A stretch of DNA of 64,000 nt, taken from contig NZ_CP014782.1 of NCBI RefSeq assembly GCF_002005305.1, positions 2,480,001 through 2,544,000 of the forward strand, in the 5' to 3' direction. The translations under genes were made by a program, and so were the position numbers. Positions 35,158 through 43,894 of this stretch are shown piece by piece. Every line of letters starts with the position of its first letter. The stretch's first letter is position 1. The notes under the pieces are model-generated. The model was not told the DNA's origin. It did no database searches and saw only the letters and a program-made list of their open reading frames with translations. This DNA is from Shewanella psychrophila. Lineage in GTDB: Bacteria; Pseudomonadota; Gammaproteobacteria; Enterobacterales; Shewanellaceae.

Positions 35158-35637
35158 ATGACAAATAAAAAAATCGCCATCTTCGTCGATGTACAAAATA
35201 TCTATTATACCTGCCGCCAAGCTTATGGCCGTCAGTTTAACTACCGAAAGTTATGGCAACATATTGGCCACGAGGGCGATATAGTCTCGGCTACAGCCTA
35301 CGCTATTCACAAAGGCGATGATGGGCAGCTTAAATTTCAGGATGCACTCAAACACATAGGCTTCGATGTTAAGCTAAAACCATTTATTCAACGCAGTGAT
35401 GGCTCGGCAAAAGGCGACTGGGACGTAGGAATCGCCATTGATGTGATGGAAGCTGCCCCGGAAGTGGATACTATTATCCTGCTCTCTGGCGATGGTGATT
35501 TCGACTTACTTATGCTCAAGGTGTACCAAAAATATGGAGTCGACACCCAAGTTTATGGTGTACCGACACTCACAGCCAAGTCACTTATCGACTCTGCCTG
35601 TAAGTTCGTTGAAATCGATGATGCGCTATTACTTTGA
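35158..35637 (+). CDS. NYN-domain (LabA/DUF88-like) protein
   Basis: A 159-residue PIN-like nuclease-fold protein. Acidic residues in the expected places are FVDVQNIYY at the N-terminus, GDWDVGIAIDVMEAA in the middle and LLSGDGDFDLLM towards the C-terminus, a pattern typical of NYN proteins that may act as metal-dependent RNases. ATG 35158 (MTNKKIAIFVDVQN) starts right at the conserved strand; GTG 35107 would add an unlikely 17-residue leader. Located 60 bases after the chemoreceptor gene. Substrate unknown. Confidence 0.85.
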   Translation: MTNKKIAIFVDVQNIYYTCRQAYGRQFNYRKLWQHIGHEGDIVSATAYAIHKGDDGQLKFQDALKHIGFDVKLKPFIQRSDGSAKGDWDVGIAIDVMEAAPEVDTIILLSGDGDFDLLMLKVYQKYGVDTQVYGVPTLTAKSLIDSACKFVEIDDALLL

Positions 35638-35797
35638 CACTGAAAAAAACAACAATAATAAATTAATATATTTATCAAGTAAAACAAATGGTTAACCATT
35701 TAAGTTGGCGACTGTTTTTCATAAAATGTGTTGAGGTTAGATTTATTTATCTTCTACGGTGAACTTTATCTGAGATCGTGACTCTTACTATATGTAG

Positions 35798-35971
35798 CAA
35801 GTTGAGTGTAACTTGTTTCATGTTTTCATCATGGTTCATCACCTCCCTTTTAGAGGGCTCAATGAGCTCTCAACTGAAAGGTAAGTTAATTTGCTAGCGC
35901 TTAGTGCTTACCAGTTCAGAACTTATTCTATTAAGAATGTTTGGCACCTCATTGAGGTGCCATTTTTTTTG
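35798..35971 (+). ncRNA. Candidate small RNA A (shares core with locus at 39050-39164)
   Basis: The intergenic locus shows a -10-like TACTAT at 35786-35791, then a 5' hairpin (CAAGTT 35798-35803 with AACTTG 35810-35815), an open C/U-rich core TTCATCACCTCCCTTTTAGA (35835-35854), a longer stem (CTGAAAGGTAAG near 35873 with CTTACCAGTTCAG near 35907) and a strong terminator (GGCACCTC-ATT-GAGGTGCC, 35943-35961, then T8). The terminator points away from the convergent aminopeptidase gene and is 305 bases from the upstream gene stop. The core resembles anti-Shine-Dalgarno seeds of Hfq-dependent RNAs. The 5' end is inferred. Confidence 0.5.
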
Positions 35972-35979
35972 CTTTAAAA

Positions 35980-37764
35980 TTAAAGTGCAATACTCTTATC
36001 TAACTGAACGACAATCGATGGATGGTAGCCCACTCGCGCCTGACGATAGATCTCCTTAATCTCGGTCTCATAGCCGGCAATTTGCAGCTCAGAATAGAGT
36101 GGCCTGACAAACTTACCTCGGCCAATACGAATAAGATAATCACTCAATGCTGGTAACACTGGGTCGTAGTGGTTGCGGATCGCCACCCTAAACCAATCAC
36201 AGGCAATTTCAGCATTAGTCGATTGAGTCAGCTTAAAGCATTCATCTAACTCCATCAGCTGCTCTTGATTAAGCGCTTCAGGCAAAGAATTTAAGAAATA
36301 CTGCCAATGATGAACCCGCCAACTCTCAGTCTCTAAAGAACTTGCTTGTGCACCTAGAAGCCAAGACTCTATGGCGGCTTCGACTTTTTCTAAACTGTTA
36401 GATACAGGCGCAATAAACCACTCAGGCATACCACAACCATAGACCCACTCCAACAGCTCAGCCTCGCTGAGCTTATCACCGTGCTCAACCAACAAGGTCT
36501 GCTTAGCATATTCAATAAACGTTTCAGTGGTTATCGCCTCAAATGCAAAGTGCTGCACATAGGTATAGAGAAACTTATCAAAGGCTTCACGACCCAAACG
36601 GCACTCCAGATCGTGAACAAACATAGACGCCTTATCATAGGTAAAGCGATTGAAAGCTTCATTAGGATCTTGTGTCTGCACATTGGCCGGCAAATTTTGT
36701 TCGGCGAGCTCTGTTGCTGCCAACTCCTCTTTCAAACGACCATATTCCAATACCACTTCCAACTCGGCTTGCTCTTTACCAAACACAGCCTCGACGATGC
36801 GGTTGGTAAAATAGGTGGTAAAGCCTTCATTGAGCCAGAGATCACGCCAGGTCGCATTACTAACAAGGTTTCCAGTCCAGGAATGGGCCAACTCATGAGC
36901 CACTGTAGACACTAAGCTCTTGTCTCCCGCGATCAGGGTCGGCGTAATAAATGCCAGACGTGGATTCTCCATGCCGCCGAAGGGGAAGCTAGGTGGCAAG
37001 ACTATCATGTCATAGCGCCCCCAAGGATAAGGTCCTAACAGAGATTCGGCAATTTCGACCATCTGTTCGGTATCTTCAAATTCTTTGATCGCCGAATCTA
37101 ATACTTCGGGCTCAGCATAAACCCCAGTACGTTCGCCGATTTTTCCAAAGGCGAGATCCCCAACAGCAATAGCCAAAAGATGAGTAGGCATGGGCTTTTC
37201 CATAAAGAAGGAAAACTCCCCATCCAGAATCGCCGTCGCATCGTTCATTGCGCTCATCACTGCCCGCATGCCCGCTGGCACCCTAACATTGGCTTCGAAC
37301 GTGATGCGAGCCTTAGGGCTATCTTGCAGTGGGATCCAGCTTCTGGCATTAACGGGTTGAGATTGGCTGAATAGAAATGGCAAGGACTTACCACTCGTCT
37401 GCTGAGGGGTTAGCCATTGCAGACCTTGAGCATCTGGAGAAGTTTGGTATTTAAGCTTCACAAAACGGCTTTGGCTCAGGAGGGAGATATTCAGCCTTTC
37501 ACCTAAAATTGGGTCTTGTTTATCAATACTAAACCTTAAGGAATCTCCGTTATCATCTCGTACATCCAGTATGATGAGATCACGCAGATCTAGCCACAAA
37601 TGGCGACAACTGGTATCAATATAATCCAGCGCTAATTCAGCAACACCCGTTAACTGTTTAGCTCTAAAATCGACATAGAGATCTAATGCTAAATGCTTGA
37701 CTCTAATTTCATCGACATTCGCAAATGAATGATAGTCATGATTATTATCCCATTGTTTTGACAC
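35980..37764 (-). CDS. M1 family metalloaminopeptidase (leukotriene A4 hydrolase-like)
   Basis: A 594-residue cytosolic zinc aminopeptidase with no signal peptide. Substrate motif GGMEN at 263-267, zinc site His290-Glu291-x-x-His294 in VAHELAHSWTGNL and Glu313 in WLNEGFTTYFT. The C-terminal helical domain (about 450-590) and overall length fit the LTA4-hydrolase/cold-active Colwellia aminopeptidase branch rather than the 870-residue PepN. It removes N-terminal residues from peptides. A candidate small RNA ends nine bases beyond its stop on the other strand. Confidence 0.92.
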   Translation of the reverse strand: MSKQWDNNHDYHSFANVDEIRVKHLALDLYVDFRAKQLTGVAELALDYIDTSCRHLWLDLRDLIILDVRDDNGDSLRFSIDKQDPILGERLNISLLSQSRFVKLKYQTSPDAQGLQWLTPQQTSGKSLPFLFSQSQPVNARSWIPLQDSPKARITFEANVRVPAGMRAVMSAMNDATAILDGEFSFFMEKPMPTHLLAIAVGDLAFGKIGERTGVYAEPEVLDSAIKEFEDTEQMVEIAESLLGPYPWGRYDMIVLPPSFPFGGMENPRLAFITPTLIAGDKSLVSTVAHELAHSWTGNLVSNATWRDLWLNEGFTTYFTNRIVEAVFGKEQAELEVVLEYGRLKEELAATELAEQNLPANVQTQDPNEAFNRFTYDKASMFVHDLECRLGREAFDKFLYTYVQHFAFEAITTETFIEYAKQTLLVEHGDKLSEAELLEWVYGCGMPEWFIAPVSNSLEKVEAAIESWLLGAQASSLETESWRVHHWQYFLNSLPEALNQEQLMELDECFKLTQSTNAEIACDWFRVAIRNHYDPVLPALSDYLIRIGRGKFVRPLYSELQIAGYETEIKEIYRQARVGYHPSIVVQLDKSIAL

Positions 37765-37995
37765 TGCATTTTCCTTTTTAACAAATACAAATTAACTTAA
37801 AATCTCAAATGTAAATAGCCTGACACATATACACTAAGCTTAACTAGCGCTGCCATTGATAACACATACCATAAATATACTAGCGATTATCTTAACCACA
37901 GCCGGTGAACATGTCATTGCAATTGACATCATTTAACTTAGATGAAACACTTGAGGATATTGTATACAAAAAAAGACATTTTGAGGGAACACGCA

Positions 37996-38886
37996 GTGAA
38001 AACGTTGAAACTTTTATCATTAACGGGCCTGCTCAGTTTGAGCGCTTGTCATTCATCGGTTCAAGAAAATCCAGGGAGTTTAACCGCGGTATTATCTCAA
38101 AATCATGCCTGTAGCGACACCATAGTCATACGTTCACAAGCGCTAACGGAACAGCAGATAGCCCAGGCCTGTGAATTAATGGGCAAACAAGAAGCTAAAT
38201 TCCATCAACTCTTTGGTACTCAGGGTAAGCCTGTCGACAACGACAACAATATGAGTATGCGTGCCAATGTCTATCATTCTCGCGAAGATTACGCTAAGTA
38301 TGTAACCGCTCATTTCGATGTTCCCAGTGACAATGGCGGCATGTTTCTCGAAGGCTTACCTGGCCAGGCAGACAATCAAGCAGAGTTTGTCGCCTATGAA
38401 AAAAAGGGGCAGATTTGGAACTTAGCCCATGAATATGTGCACTATCTAGATGGTCACTTCAACTTATATGGTGATTTTTGTGCCTCACTTCACGACTCAC
38501 ATAGCGCGCCTGAATACTGCCCTAAGCCTGCCCCGCTCTTGCCATATTTAATCTGGTGGAGCGAAGGTTTAGGTGAATATGTCTCCCAGGGAAATGATAA
38601 CCAAGCCGCCATCGACTTAGCGAAAAAATCCCTGCAGGACAATACTGACTACCCATTGAGTGAGCTGTTTAATACTGGCTATGAAAAAAATGGTGGCACC
38701 GATAGAGTCTACCGTTGGGGGTATTTATCCGTTCGCTTCATGATAGAAAACCACAAGAATAAAATAGATACCATGCTCACCTTCACCCGTAAGGGAGACT
38801 ACCCTAGATATCAGGCTTTAGTTAAGCAATGGGGCACAAGTATGGATGAGGAATTTAAGACCTGGCTGGTTAAACTCACCAGCTAA
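37996..38886 (+). CDS. Lipoprotein metallopeptidase of the M9 (collagenase-like) family
   Basis: A 296-residue lipoprotein from GTG 37996: signal MKTLKLLSLTGLLSLSAC with lipobox LSAC. GAGGG lies eight bases before the GTG; longer frames from 37942 lack a site. The zinc motif is His145-Glu146-Tyr-Val-His149 in LAHEYVHYLDGHF, and the downstream WWSEGLGEYVSQG supplies the third ligand Glu, both as in Vibrio collagenases (M9A). Only the catalytic gluzincin part is present: no activator domain, PKD or C-terminal binding domains. Likely a cell-anchored peptidase. Confidence 0.82.
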   Translation: MKTLKLLSLTGLLSLSACHSSVQENPGSLTAVLSQNHACSDTIVIRSQALTEQQIAQACELMGKQEAKFHQLFGTQGKPVDNDNNMSMRANVYHSREDYAKYVTAHFDVPSDNGGMFLEGLPGQADNQAEFVAYEKKGQIWNLAHEYVHYLDGHFNLYGDFCASLHDSHSAPEYCPKPAPLLPYLIWWSEGLGEYVSQGNDNQAAIDLAKKSLQDNTDYPLSELFNTGYEKNGGTDRVYRWGYLSVRFMIENHKNKIDTMLTFTRKGDYPRYQALVKQWGTSMDEEFKTWLVKLTS

Positions 38887-39049
38887 TTTGGTTCGTTTTA
38901 GAAATTGGAGAGAGTTGGCTGGAAAATTTTTTTAGTTTTTCCAATAAAAGGTGAACTATCTGGATAAAGAGGGCTCTGATTATATGAACCGAATTTTTGG
39001 CTTCTGTTGTTTACTAATATTTTGACTGATTTTCAGGCTAATATTCAGA

Positions 39050-39164
39050 GAATGAAAGTCGTTTTCATTGTTCATCATCACTCCCTTTTAGATAGTTTCT
39101 AGCGCGACTGTCACCCTATTCCAAATTTGGAACATGTAGCGACCTGATTAGGTCGCTTTTTTTT
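39050..39164 (+). ncRNA. Candidate small RNA B (paired with locus at 35798-35971)
   Basis: After a -10-like TAATAT (39039-39044) comes a 5' hairpin (AATGAAA-GTCGT-TTTCATT), a C/U-rich core TTCATCATCACTCCCTTTTA (39071-39090), a small TTCCAAATTTGGAA palindrome (39119-39132) and a strong terminator (GCGACCT-GATT-AGGTCGC, 39139-39156, then T8). It lies between the M9 peptidase gene (same strand, 163 bases upstream) and pstS, which has its own terminator on the other strand at 39241-39266. The core matches locus A closely. Expression is not known. Confidence 0.5.
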
Positions 39165-39191
39165 GTTCAAATTATGGTCTAAGAAGTTAAC

Positions 39192-39217
39192 CCTAGGTTC
39201 CAGAGCCTAAACCTAGG
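39192..39217. repeat. Inverted repeat with CCTAGGTT arms
   Basis: CCTAGGTT (39192-39199) and AACCTAGG (39210-39217) form an 8-bp perfect inverted repeat. The same arms occur in the 28-bp palindrome at 61113-61140, which suggests a dispersed intergenic motif. Confidence 0.5.
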
Positions 39218-39240
39218 ATTAGTACCCATTAACCAAGATC

Positions 39241-39266
39241 AAAAAAGGCCTCAAATGAGGCCTTTT
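39241..39266 (-). terminator. Intrinsic terminator of pstS
   Basis: AAAAGGCCTCA and TGAGGCCTTTT flank a three-base loop. On the minus strand the stem is followed by six T. It lies 20 bases beyond the pstS stop. Confidence 0.85.
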
Positions 39267-39286
39267 GGAAAAATAAGTTTACCGAC

Positions 39287-40258
39287 TTAGAGGCGAATGC
39301 CCGCTTTGGCTAAATCTTTAGCAGTGACACTACGTGGTAGTGGTACATAGCCATCTTTCTCAACAATTTGCTGACCTTGCTTAGACAGTGCAAACTTCAG
39401 GAACTCACGGTCCATTGGTGACAAGTCTTTGTTCGGATGCTTGTTCACGTAAACATAAAGGTAACGTGATAGCGGGTAAGTACCGCTAGCCGCATTCGCC
39501 GCATTGGCTTCTATATATTTAGTGCCCTTCTTCGAAATAGCGACCGCTTTAACACCAGCAGTCTTGTAGCCGATACCTGAGTATCCAATGGCATTGAGTG
39601 ATTGAGACACAGACTGAACCACAGATGCAGAACCAGGCTGCTCATTCACATTCGCCTTAAAGTCACCTTTACACAGGGCTTTCTTCTTGAAGTAACCATA
39701 AGTACCAGATACTGAGTTACGGCCATAAAGTTGTACATCACGAGCAGACCAACCGCCTTCAAGGCCTAAATCGCCCCAACGCTTAACATCGCTGCCGCCA
39801 CATTTGTGCGTTGCAGAGAAGATGTCATCAATCTGTTGGATGCTCAAACCTTTTATTGGGTTATCTTTATGAACAAATACGGCTAAGGCATCGATAGCCA
39901 CACGAATCCTAGTTGGCTGGTAGCCATAATGCTTCTCGAACGCTTCAACTTCGTTAGGCTTCATCTTACGACTCATAGGGCCGAACTGAGAAGTCCCTTC
40001 TGTAAGCGCTGGAGGCGCAGTAGAAGAACCCGCGGCTTGAATTTGGATGTTCACGTTAGGATACATCTCTTTAAACTCTTCGGCCCAAAGCGTCATCATG
40101 TTAGCCAGAGTATCAGAGCCTACAGAAGATAGGTTACCCGATACACCGCTTGTTTTTTCATAAACAGGTAGTGACGGATCGATTGCAGCGATTGATGCTG
40201 CAGAGAATACACTAGCGGCTGTTAAACTAACCGCGCCGACAAGCTGTTTCAGTTTCAT
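39287..40258 (-). CDS. pstS: Periplasmic phosphate-binding protein PstS
   Basis: A 323-residue ABC-type phosphate-binding protein. Signal peptide about 1-24 (SVFSAASIAA); phosphate-contact segments SSVGSDTLANMM, AAGSSTAPPALTEG and GRNSVSGTYGYFK. ATG 40258 follows GGAG with seven-base spacing; the 30-residue extension from 40348 is leader. The protein belongs to the larger PstS group with GxxSxGT motif. The pstCAB transporter genes are not in the window. A Pho-box-like site about 85 bases upstream and the neighbouring phoR-phoB show that it belongs to the phosphate-starvation regulon. Confidence 0.93.
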   Translation of the reverse strand: MKLKQLVGAVSLTAASVFSAASIAAIDPSLPVYEKTSGVSGNLSSVGSDTLANMMTLWAEEFKEMYPNVNIQIQAAGSSTAPPALTEGTSQFGPMSRKMKPNEVEAFEKHYGYQPTRIRVAIDALAVFVHKDNPIKGLSIQQIDDIFSATHKCGGSDVKRWGDLGLEGGWSARDVQLYGRNSVSGTYGYFKKKALCKGDFKANVNEQPGSASVVQSVSQSLNAIGYSGIGYKTAGVKAVAISKKGTKYIEANAANAASGTYPLSRYLYVYVNKHPNKDLSPMDREFLKFALSKQGQQIVEKDGYVPLPRSVTAKDLAKAGIRL

Positions 40259-40341
40259 TCTTTGCTCCAGTGTTAAGCGTACTTGCTCAATTAAGTTGCA
40301 GCCAGTATCTGTTTCTATGATGACAAGTCTATTACTCTGGT

Positions 40342-40359
40342 ATGACACTTAGATGACAA
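40342..40359 (-). promoter_or_regulatory. Pho box upstream of pstS
   Basis: On the minus strand TTGTCATCTAAGTGTCAT shows two TGTCAT units in 11-bp phase, the PhoB-binding arrangement (CTGTCATAAAACTGTCAC-type). A third TTGTCAT half-site lies at 40319-40325, closer to the gene. Confidence 0.75.
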
Positions 40360-40436
40360 TGGACATATTTAGCCATTTTTTAATGCCTGTTTAAGCAAGA
40401 GGCGTTAAGCATGTTCTATTTCTATGACAGAAAATA

Positions 40437-40465
40437 AAAAAGCAGGCTCAAGGCCTGCTTCTTTT
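40437..40465 (-). terminator. Terminator of phoR (phoBR operon)
   Basis: AGCAGGC (40441-40447) pairs with GCCTGCT (40453-40459). On the minus strand the stem is followed by TTTTTTATTTT. It is 15 bases beyond the phoR stop. Confidence 0.85.
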
Positions 40466-40479
40466 GCCGAATCACTTAT

Positions 40480-41787
40480 TTAATCTGAGTGATGAGTGCC
40501 TTCGATAAGATTAGTCGGAATAACGAAGCTAAATGTGCTGCCCTTGCCAAGTTCACTCTCAATTATTAACTCGCTCTGATGATTACTCAAAGCATGTTTA
40601 GTAATAGCTAGACCTAAGCCAGTACCGCCTCTTTGCCTTGTTCTCGCACTGTCCACGCGATAAAAACGCTCGGTGAGCCTACCGATATGCTGGGGCGCTA
40701 TACCATAACCACTGTCGGTGACACTAAACAGGCCACCTGTTGCCACGCGTTTCCAACATATAGTGATTTGACCACCAGGATCAGTATAACGAATCGCGTT
40801 TGAAATAAGGTTAGAACAAGCACTTCTGAGCTCAATTTCATTACCATAGAGATGATAGTCAGGCTCACAATCAAACCTCAGACTATATTCCCCCTGAGAC
40901 AGCGCATTGGCCTCCTCTTTCAATACTTCGAACATATGATTCATATTGATGATATTACTTAAATTTAATTCAGCTGAATCTTCTATTCTAGACAGGACTA
41001 AGAGCTGCTCAACCATAGAGCGCATGCGATTAGTTTGTTGTTGCATCTGCTCCATCGCCTTAACATTTGGCGAGCCAGGCTCAGCCATGGACTGCATCAT
41101 TTCCAGATAACCTTGAAGTACTGTGAGCGGGGTTTTCAGCTCATGGGATACATTAGCGACAAAATCTTTTCGCATCCCCTCGAGTTGTCTCACTCGGGTA
41201 ATATCTCTAGCAATAAGGAGGAACTGACCTGTGCCATAGCCCATGATACGTATCTCTAGAATACGTCCCTCAGAGAGTGGTGATGCCAACTCGAATGGCT
41301 CTTGATAAACGGCTTTTTTGAGGTAATGAGAAAAGTCAGGGTGACGAATTAAGTTATCGATCCTCTGTCCGTTATCCAGTGGCCAAACAAAACCCAGTAA
41401 AAGCTGGGCAAGCTTGTTACACCAGATGATATTGTGCTCAGAATCTAACACCACGGCAGCATCGGGAAGTGCCTCAGCCCCTTGCCTGAAGCGGCCAAGC
41501 AGAAAAGCTAATTGGGAGACTCGTTTACGATTTTTACCCTGAAGGCGATAGATACCATTGAAAACGCCCTCCCAACTACCGCGACCGTTTGGCGGGGTTA
41601 GCTTTCTGTCACGCCATAACCAAAAGTTAAGTCTGGAGAGTTGACGATAATGCCAGAACAGCAAGGCCACAGTGCCAATCAGAAGAACCCAGACTACTTC
41701 GCCCAGGAGCAGACCAAGAATAAAACATAACACCAGATAAGTTACTAACCGTGATAGCAGTCGATAACCCGAATATGAATCAAACAT
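40480..41787 (-). CDS. phoR: Phosphate-regulon sensor kinase PhoR
   Basis: A 435-residue kinase with two N-terminal membrane helices (about 12-29 and 31-46) and almost no periplasmic loop, as usual for PhoR. Then a Lys/Arg-rich linker, PAS domain (about 100-200, LPDAAVVLDSEHNIIWCNKL), His215 in FVANVSHELKTPLTVLQGYL, and ATPase boxes SNLISNAIRY, VTDSGYGIAP and GGTGLGLAI. ATG 41787 (MFDSYSG) was chosen; a start at 41826 adds 13 residues. It senses phosphate through the Pst/PhoU complex and phosphorylates PhoB, coded 82 bases upstream. Confidence 0.93.
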   Translation of the reverse strand: MFDSYSGYRLLSRLVTYLVLCFILGLLLGEVVWVLLIGTVALLFWHYRQLSRLNFWLWRDRKLTPPNGRGSWEGVFNGIYRLQGKNRKRVSQLAFLLGRFRQGAEALPDAAVVLDSEHNIIWCNKLAQLLLGFVWPLDNGQRIDNLIRHPDFSHYLKKAVYQEPFELASPLSEGRILEIRIMGYGTGQFLLIARDITRVRQLEGMRKDFVANVSHELKTPLTVLQGYLEMMQSMAEPGSPNVKAMEQMQQQTNRMRSMVEQLLVLSRIEDSAELNLSNIINMNHMFEVLKEEANALSQGEYSLRFDCEPDYHLYGNEIELRSACSNLISNAIRYTDPGGQITICWKRVATGGLFSVTDSGYGIAPQHIGRLTERFYRVDSARTRQRGGTGLGLAITKHALSNHQSELIIESELGKGSTFSFVIPTNLIEGTHHSD

Positions 41788-41869
41788 AGAAATAGCATCG
41801 AAACCATAGGTAAGAGACGGGCACAAGATAACCTAAATTGTATCTCGTGCCTAAAGCTTTTAATCTGGA

Positions 41870-42559
41870 TTACATTCTTGTAGAAAATCGGTAACCTGCA
41901 CCGCGAACCGTTTGAATCAGACGATCGTGTTCAGATGGTTCAATCGCCTTACGTAAGCGCCTGATATGCACATCAACGGTTCTGTCTTCGACATAGACAT
42001 TGGTGCCCCAAACATTATCGAGTAGCTGTTCACGACTGTAAACTCGCTCAGGGTGAGTCATAAAGAAATGCAGTAACCTAAATTCCGTCGGCCCCATGTC
42101 CAGTACTTGATCCCCTACGGTCACTCTGTGACTAACTGGATCTAACATTAGCCCCTGAACATCGATAGGCTCTTCTAAGCTAGTAGGAGAGCTACGACGC
42201 ATCACCGCCTTGATTCTAGCCACTAGCTCTTTCGGGGAGAAAGGCTTAGTCATGTAGTCGTCGGCGCCAACTTCTAAGCCGCGAACCTTATCTTCCTCTT
42301 CACCACGCGCTGTGAGCATAATGATAGGAATTTGGCGCGTAAACTCATCCTGGCGCAGGCGTTTAGCAAGTTGAATACCACTGCCGCCTGGAAACATCCA
42401 GTCTAACAAAATAAGATCGGGATACGGCTCCGATATCATGTCCAGTGCAGAGTCAAAATCTTCAGCAGCAGTGGTGGTAAAACCATGTTGCTCTAAAACA
42501 AATGTCAGCATCTCTCTGATAGCCAACTCATCTTCAACAATTAATATCTTAGCAGTCAT
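41870..42559 (-). CDS. phoB: Phosphate-regulon response regulator PhoB
   Basis: A 229-residue OmpR-family regulator. Receiver: Asp10/Glu11, phospho-acceptor Asp53 in LLDWMFPGGSG (the WM pair is typical of PhoB), Thr/Ser and Lys105 in YMTKPFSPKELVARIKAVMR. C-terminal winged helix: MGPTEFRLLHFFMTHPERVY, RTVDVHIRRLRKAI, VRGAGYRFS. ATG 42559 (MTAKILIVED) is preferred to TTG 42565. First gene of phoBR. It should bind Pho boxes upstream of pstS and the porin gene. Confidence 0.94.
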   Translation of the reverse strand: MTAKILIVEDELAIREMLTFVLEQHGFTTTAAEDFDSALDMISEPYPDLILLDWMFPGGSGIQLAKRLRQDEFTRQIPIIMLTARGEEEDKVRGLEVGADDYMTKPFSPKELVARIKAVMRRSSPTSLEEPIDVQGLMLDPVSHRVTVGDQVLDMGPTEFRLLHFFMTHPERVYSREQLLDNVWGTNVYVEDRTVDVHIRRLRKAIEPSEHDRLIQTVRGAGYRFSTRM

Positions 42560-42639
42560 ATGCAATCTTCTGTCAGTGAATGTTCACGCGTCTATTATTG
42601 GTCAGTTTTATTACAAAATTATGATCGGCTAAGCATATA

Positions 42640-42669
42640 TTGTCATAAAGTGCAGATTATTGTCATAAA
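42640..42669. promoter_or_regulatory. Repeated TTGTCATAAA motif upstream of phoB
   Basis: TTGTCATAAA occurs at 42640-42649 and 42660-42669, 20 bases (about two helical turns) apart, in the plus orientation, about 80-110 bases before phoB. Each contains the TGTCAT half-site of Pho boxes, but the spacing is not the canonical 11, so autoregulation by PhoB is only a suggestion. Confidence 0.45.
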
Positions 42670-42696
42670 ACTTATGTAAATGGGTAAAAATCCAGC

Positions 42697-42724
42697 ATAA
42701 AAAAAGGAGGCCTAAGCCTCCTTC
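42697..42724 (-). terminator. Terminator of the porin gene
   Basis: AAGGAGGC and GCCTCCTT flank a four-base loop. On the minus strand the stem runs into seven T. It is about 30 bases beyond the porin stop and separates that gene from phoB. Confidence 0.85.
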
Positions 42725-42752
42725 TTCTTACTTTGTTCTTAAATCAGAACAA

Positions 42753-43715
42753 TTAGAACTTATGTTCGATACCAAGGCCGATAAACTTGTCATCGTTTTC
42801 AACTTCTTCATATGAACGATTGGTATAGAAAGCAAGAAGCTTAGTCGGCTTACCTAGCTTATAATCTGCACCTATAGTCCATGAATCACCCTTATTTTCC
42901 ATGTCCTGATACTGAGTTTTAAGTACCACTGCATCGATAGTGTAAGAAGCGCTTAATAGATAACCTGTGTAGCTGTCACCATTGAAAGGATTAACAACCT
43001 CATTATCTTCGTCGTATTCATATACCTTCTCTTCTTGCTGGTACATGGCGCCAAGCTTAAATCCAGCTATTTTACCCTGAACCGTTGCACGTGCAACTTC
43101 ATAGCCTTTGACGTCTGAATCATATGCGATAGAGGCATAAATAGGAGACTTTTTAAGACCAGAATCACCGTACATAGCAGCTACACTGTAACCATCTTGC
43201 TCTAGCTGGTCACTATCACCACTTGCAGCATAAGTCACACCGAACTTAAAACCACTGAACGATGGTGTAACATACGTGGCAGTTTGTGCCATGCGATTCT
43301 CACCCTTGAATAGGTTCTTGATATCGCCTTCAAGGTCGTTGAACAGATCGACCTTACCTTGGGACTGTTTAAGCTGGGTATCATTACGACCCACAGCAAT
43401 TGAACCAAAGCCACCTCTTAAACCCACAAATTGATTACGGGCCTTGAAATTCTCTTTTACGTCATCACCGGTATCAACTTCATACTCGATAGTGTAAAAC
43501 GCTTCTAATGAGCTGCTGAGCTCGAAAGCACCTTTCACACCAAAACGTGATGCATTACTTTGAATCGTAGTCTCTGTTTCACCGTTAACATCATTAGACT
43601 GAGCCGTGACGTTTAACTTACCGTAGACAGTGAGAGGATCTGCCGCATGTGCAGAAGCTAGAGTGGCAGTAGCAAGCGCAGAAGCTAGTAAAGTTTTACA
43701 AAAAACGTTCATCAT
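42753..43715 (-). CDS. General outer-membrane porin, probably Pho-regulated
   Basis: A 320-residue trimeric-porin-type barrel. Signal peptide about 1-24 (ATLASAHAA), first strand DPLTVYGKLNVTAQSND, conserved RFGVKGAFEL, loop-3-like region FVGLRGGFGSIAVGRNDTQL, and a C-terminal strand KFIGLGIEHKF ending in Phe. It resembles the Gram-negative porin family (Porin_4). AAAGGA lies just before ATGATG. Position next to phoB and a 15/18 Pho-box match upstream suggest a phosphate-starvation porin, functionally like PhoE/OprP; anion selectivity cannot be read from sequence. Confidence 0.88.
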   Translation of the reverse strand: MMNVFCKTLLASALATATLASAHAADPLTVYGKLNVTAQSNDVNGETETTIQSNASRFGVKGAFELSSSLEAFYTIEYEVDTGDDVKENFKARNQFVGLRGGFGSIAVGRNDTQLKQSQGKVDLFNDLEGDIKNLFKGENRMAQTATYVTPSFSGFKFGVTYAASGDSDQLEQDGYSVAAMYGDSGLKKSPIYASIAYDSDVKGYEVARATVQGKIAGFKLGAMYQQEEKVYEYDEDNEVVNPFNGDSYTGYLLSASYTIDAVVLKTQYQDMENKGDSWTIGADYKLGKPTKLLAFYTNRSYEEVENDDKFIGLGIEHKF

Positions 43716-43894
43716 TTAATCCTTTCGACGTATCTGTTCGTCTGGGTTATTGGTTTGGACGGCCGGAAGTTTGCAATGTTTCTGTTGCAGTTTTATTTCA
43801 ATCTAGATCAGATTTCATAAAAAACCAGTAATTGAGAGGAAAAACAAAAATAAACCTCATATACATCAATGGTTACAGGCCAGTAAAACCTTAT

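Noticed and set aside
36481..36915. 144-codon plus-strand frame inside the M1 aminopeptidase gene
   Set aside because: Antisense to conserved catalytic codons; no ribosome site or recognisable domain.
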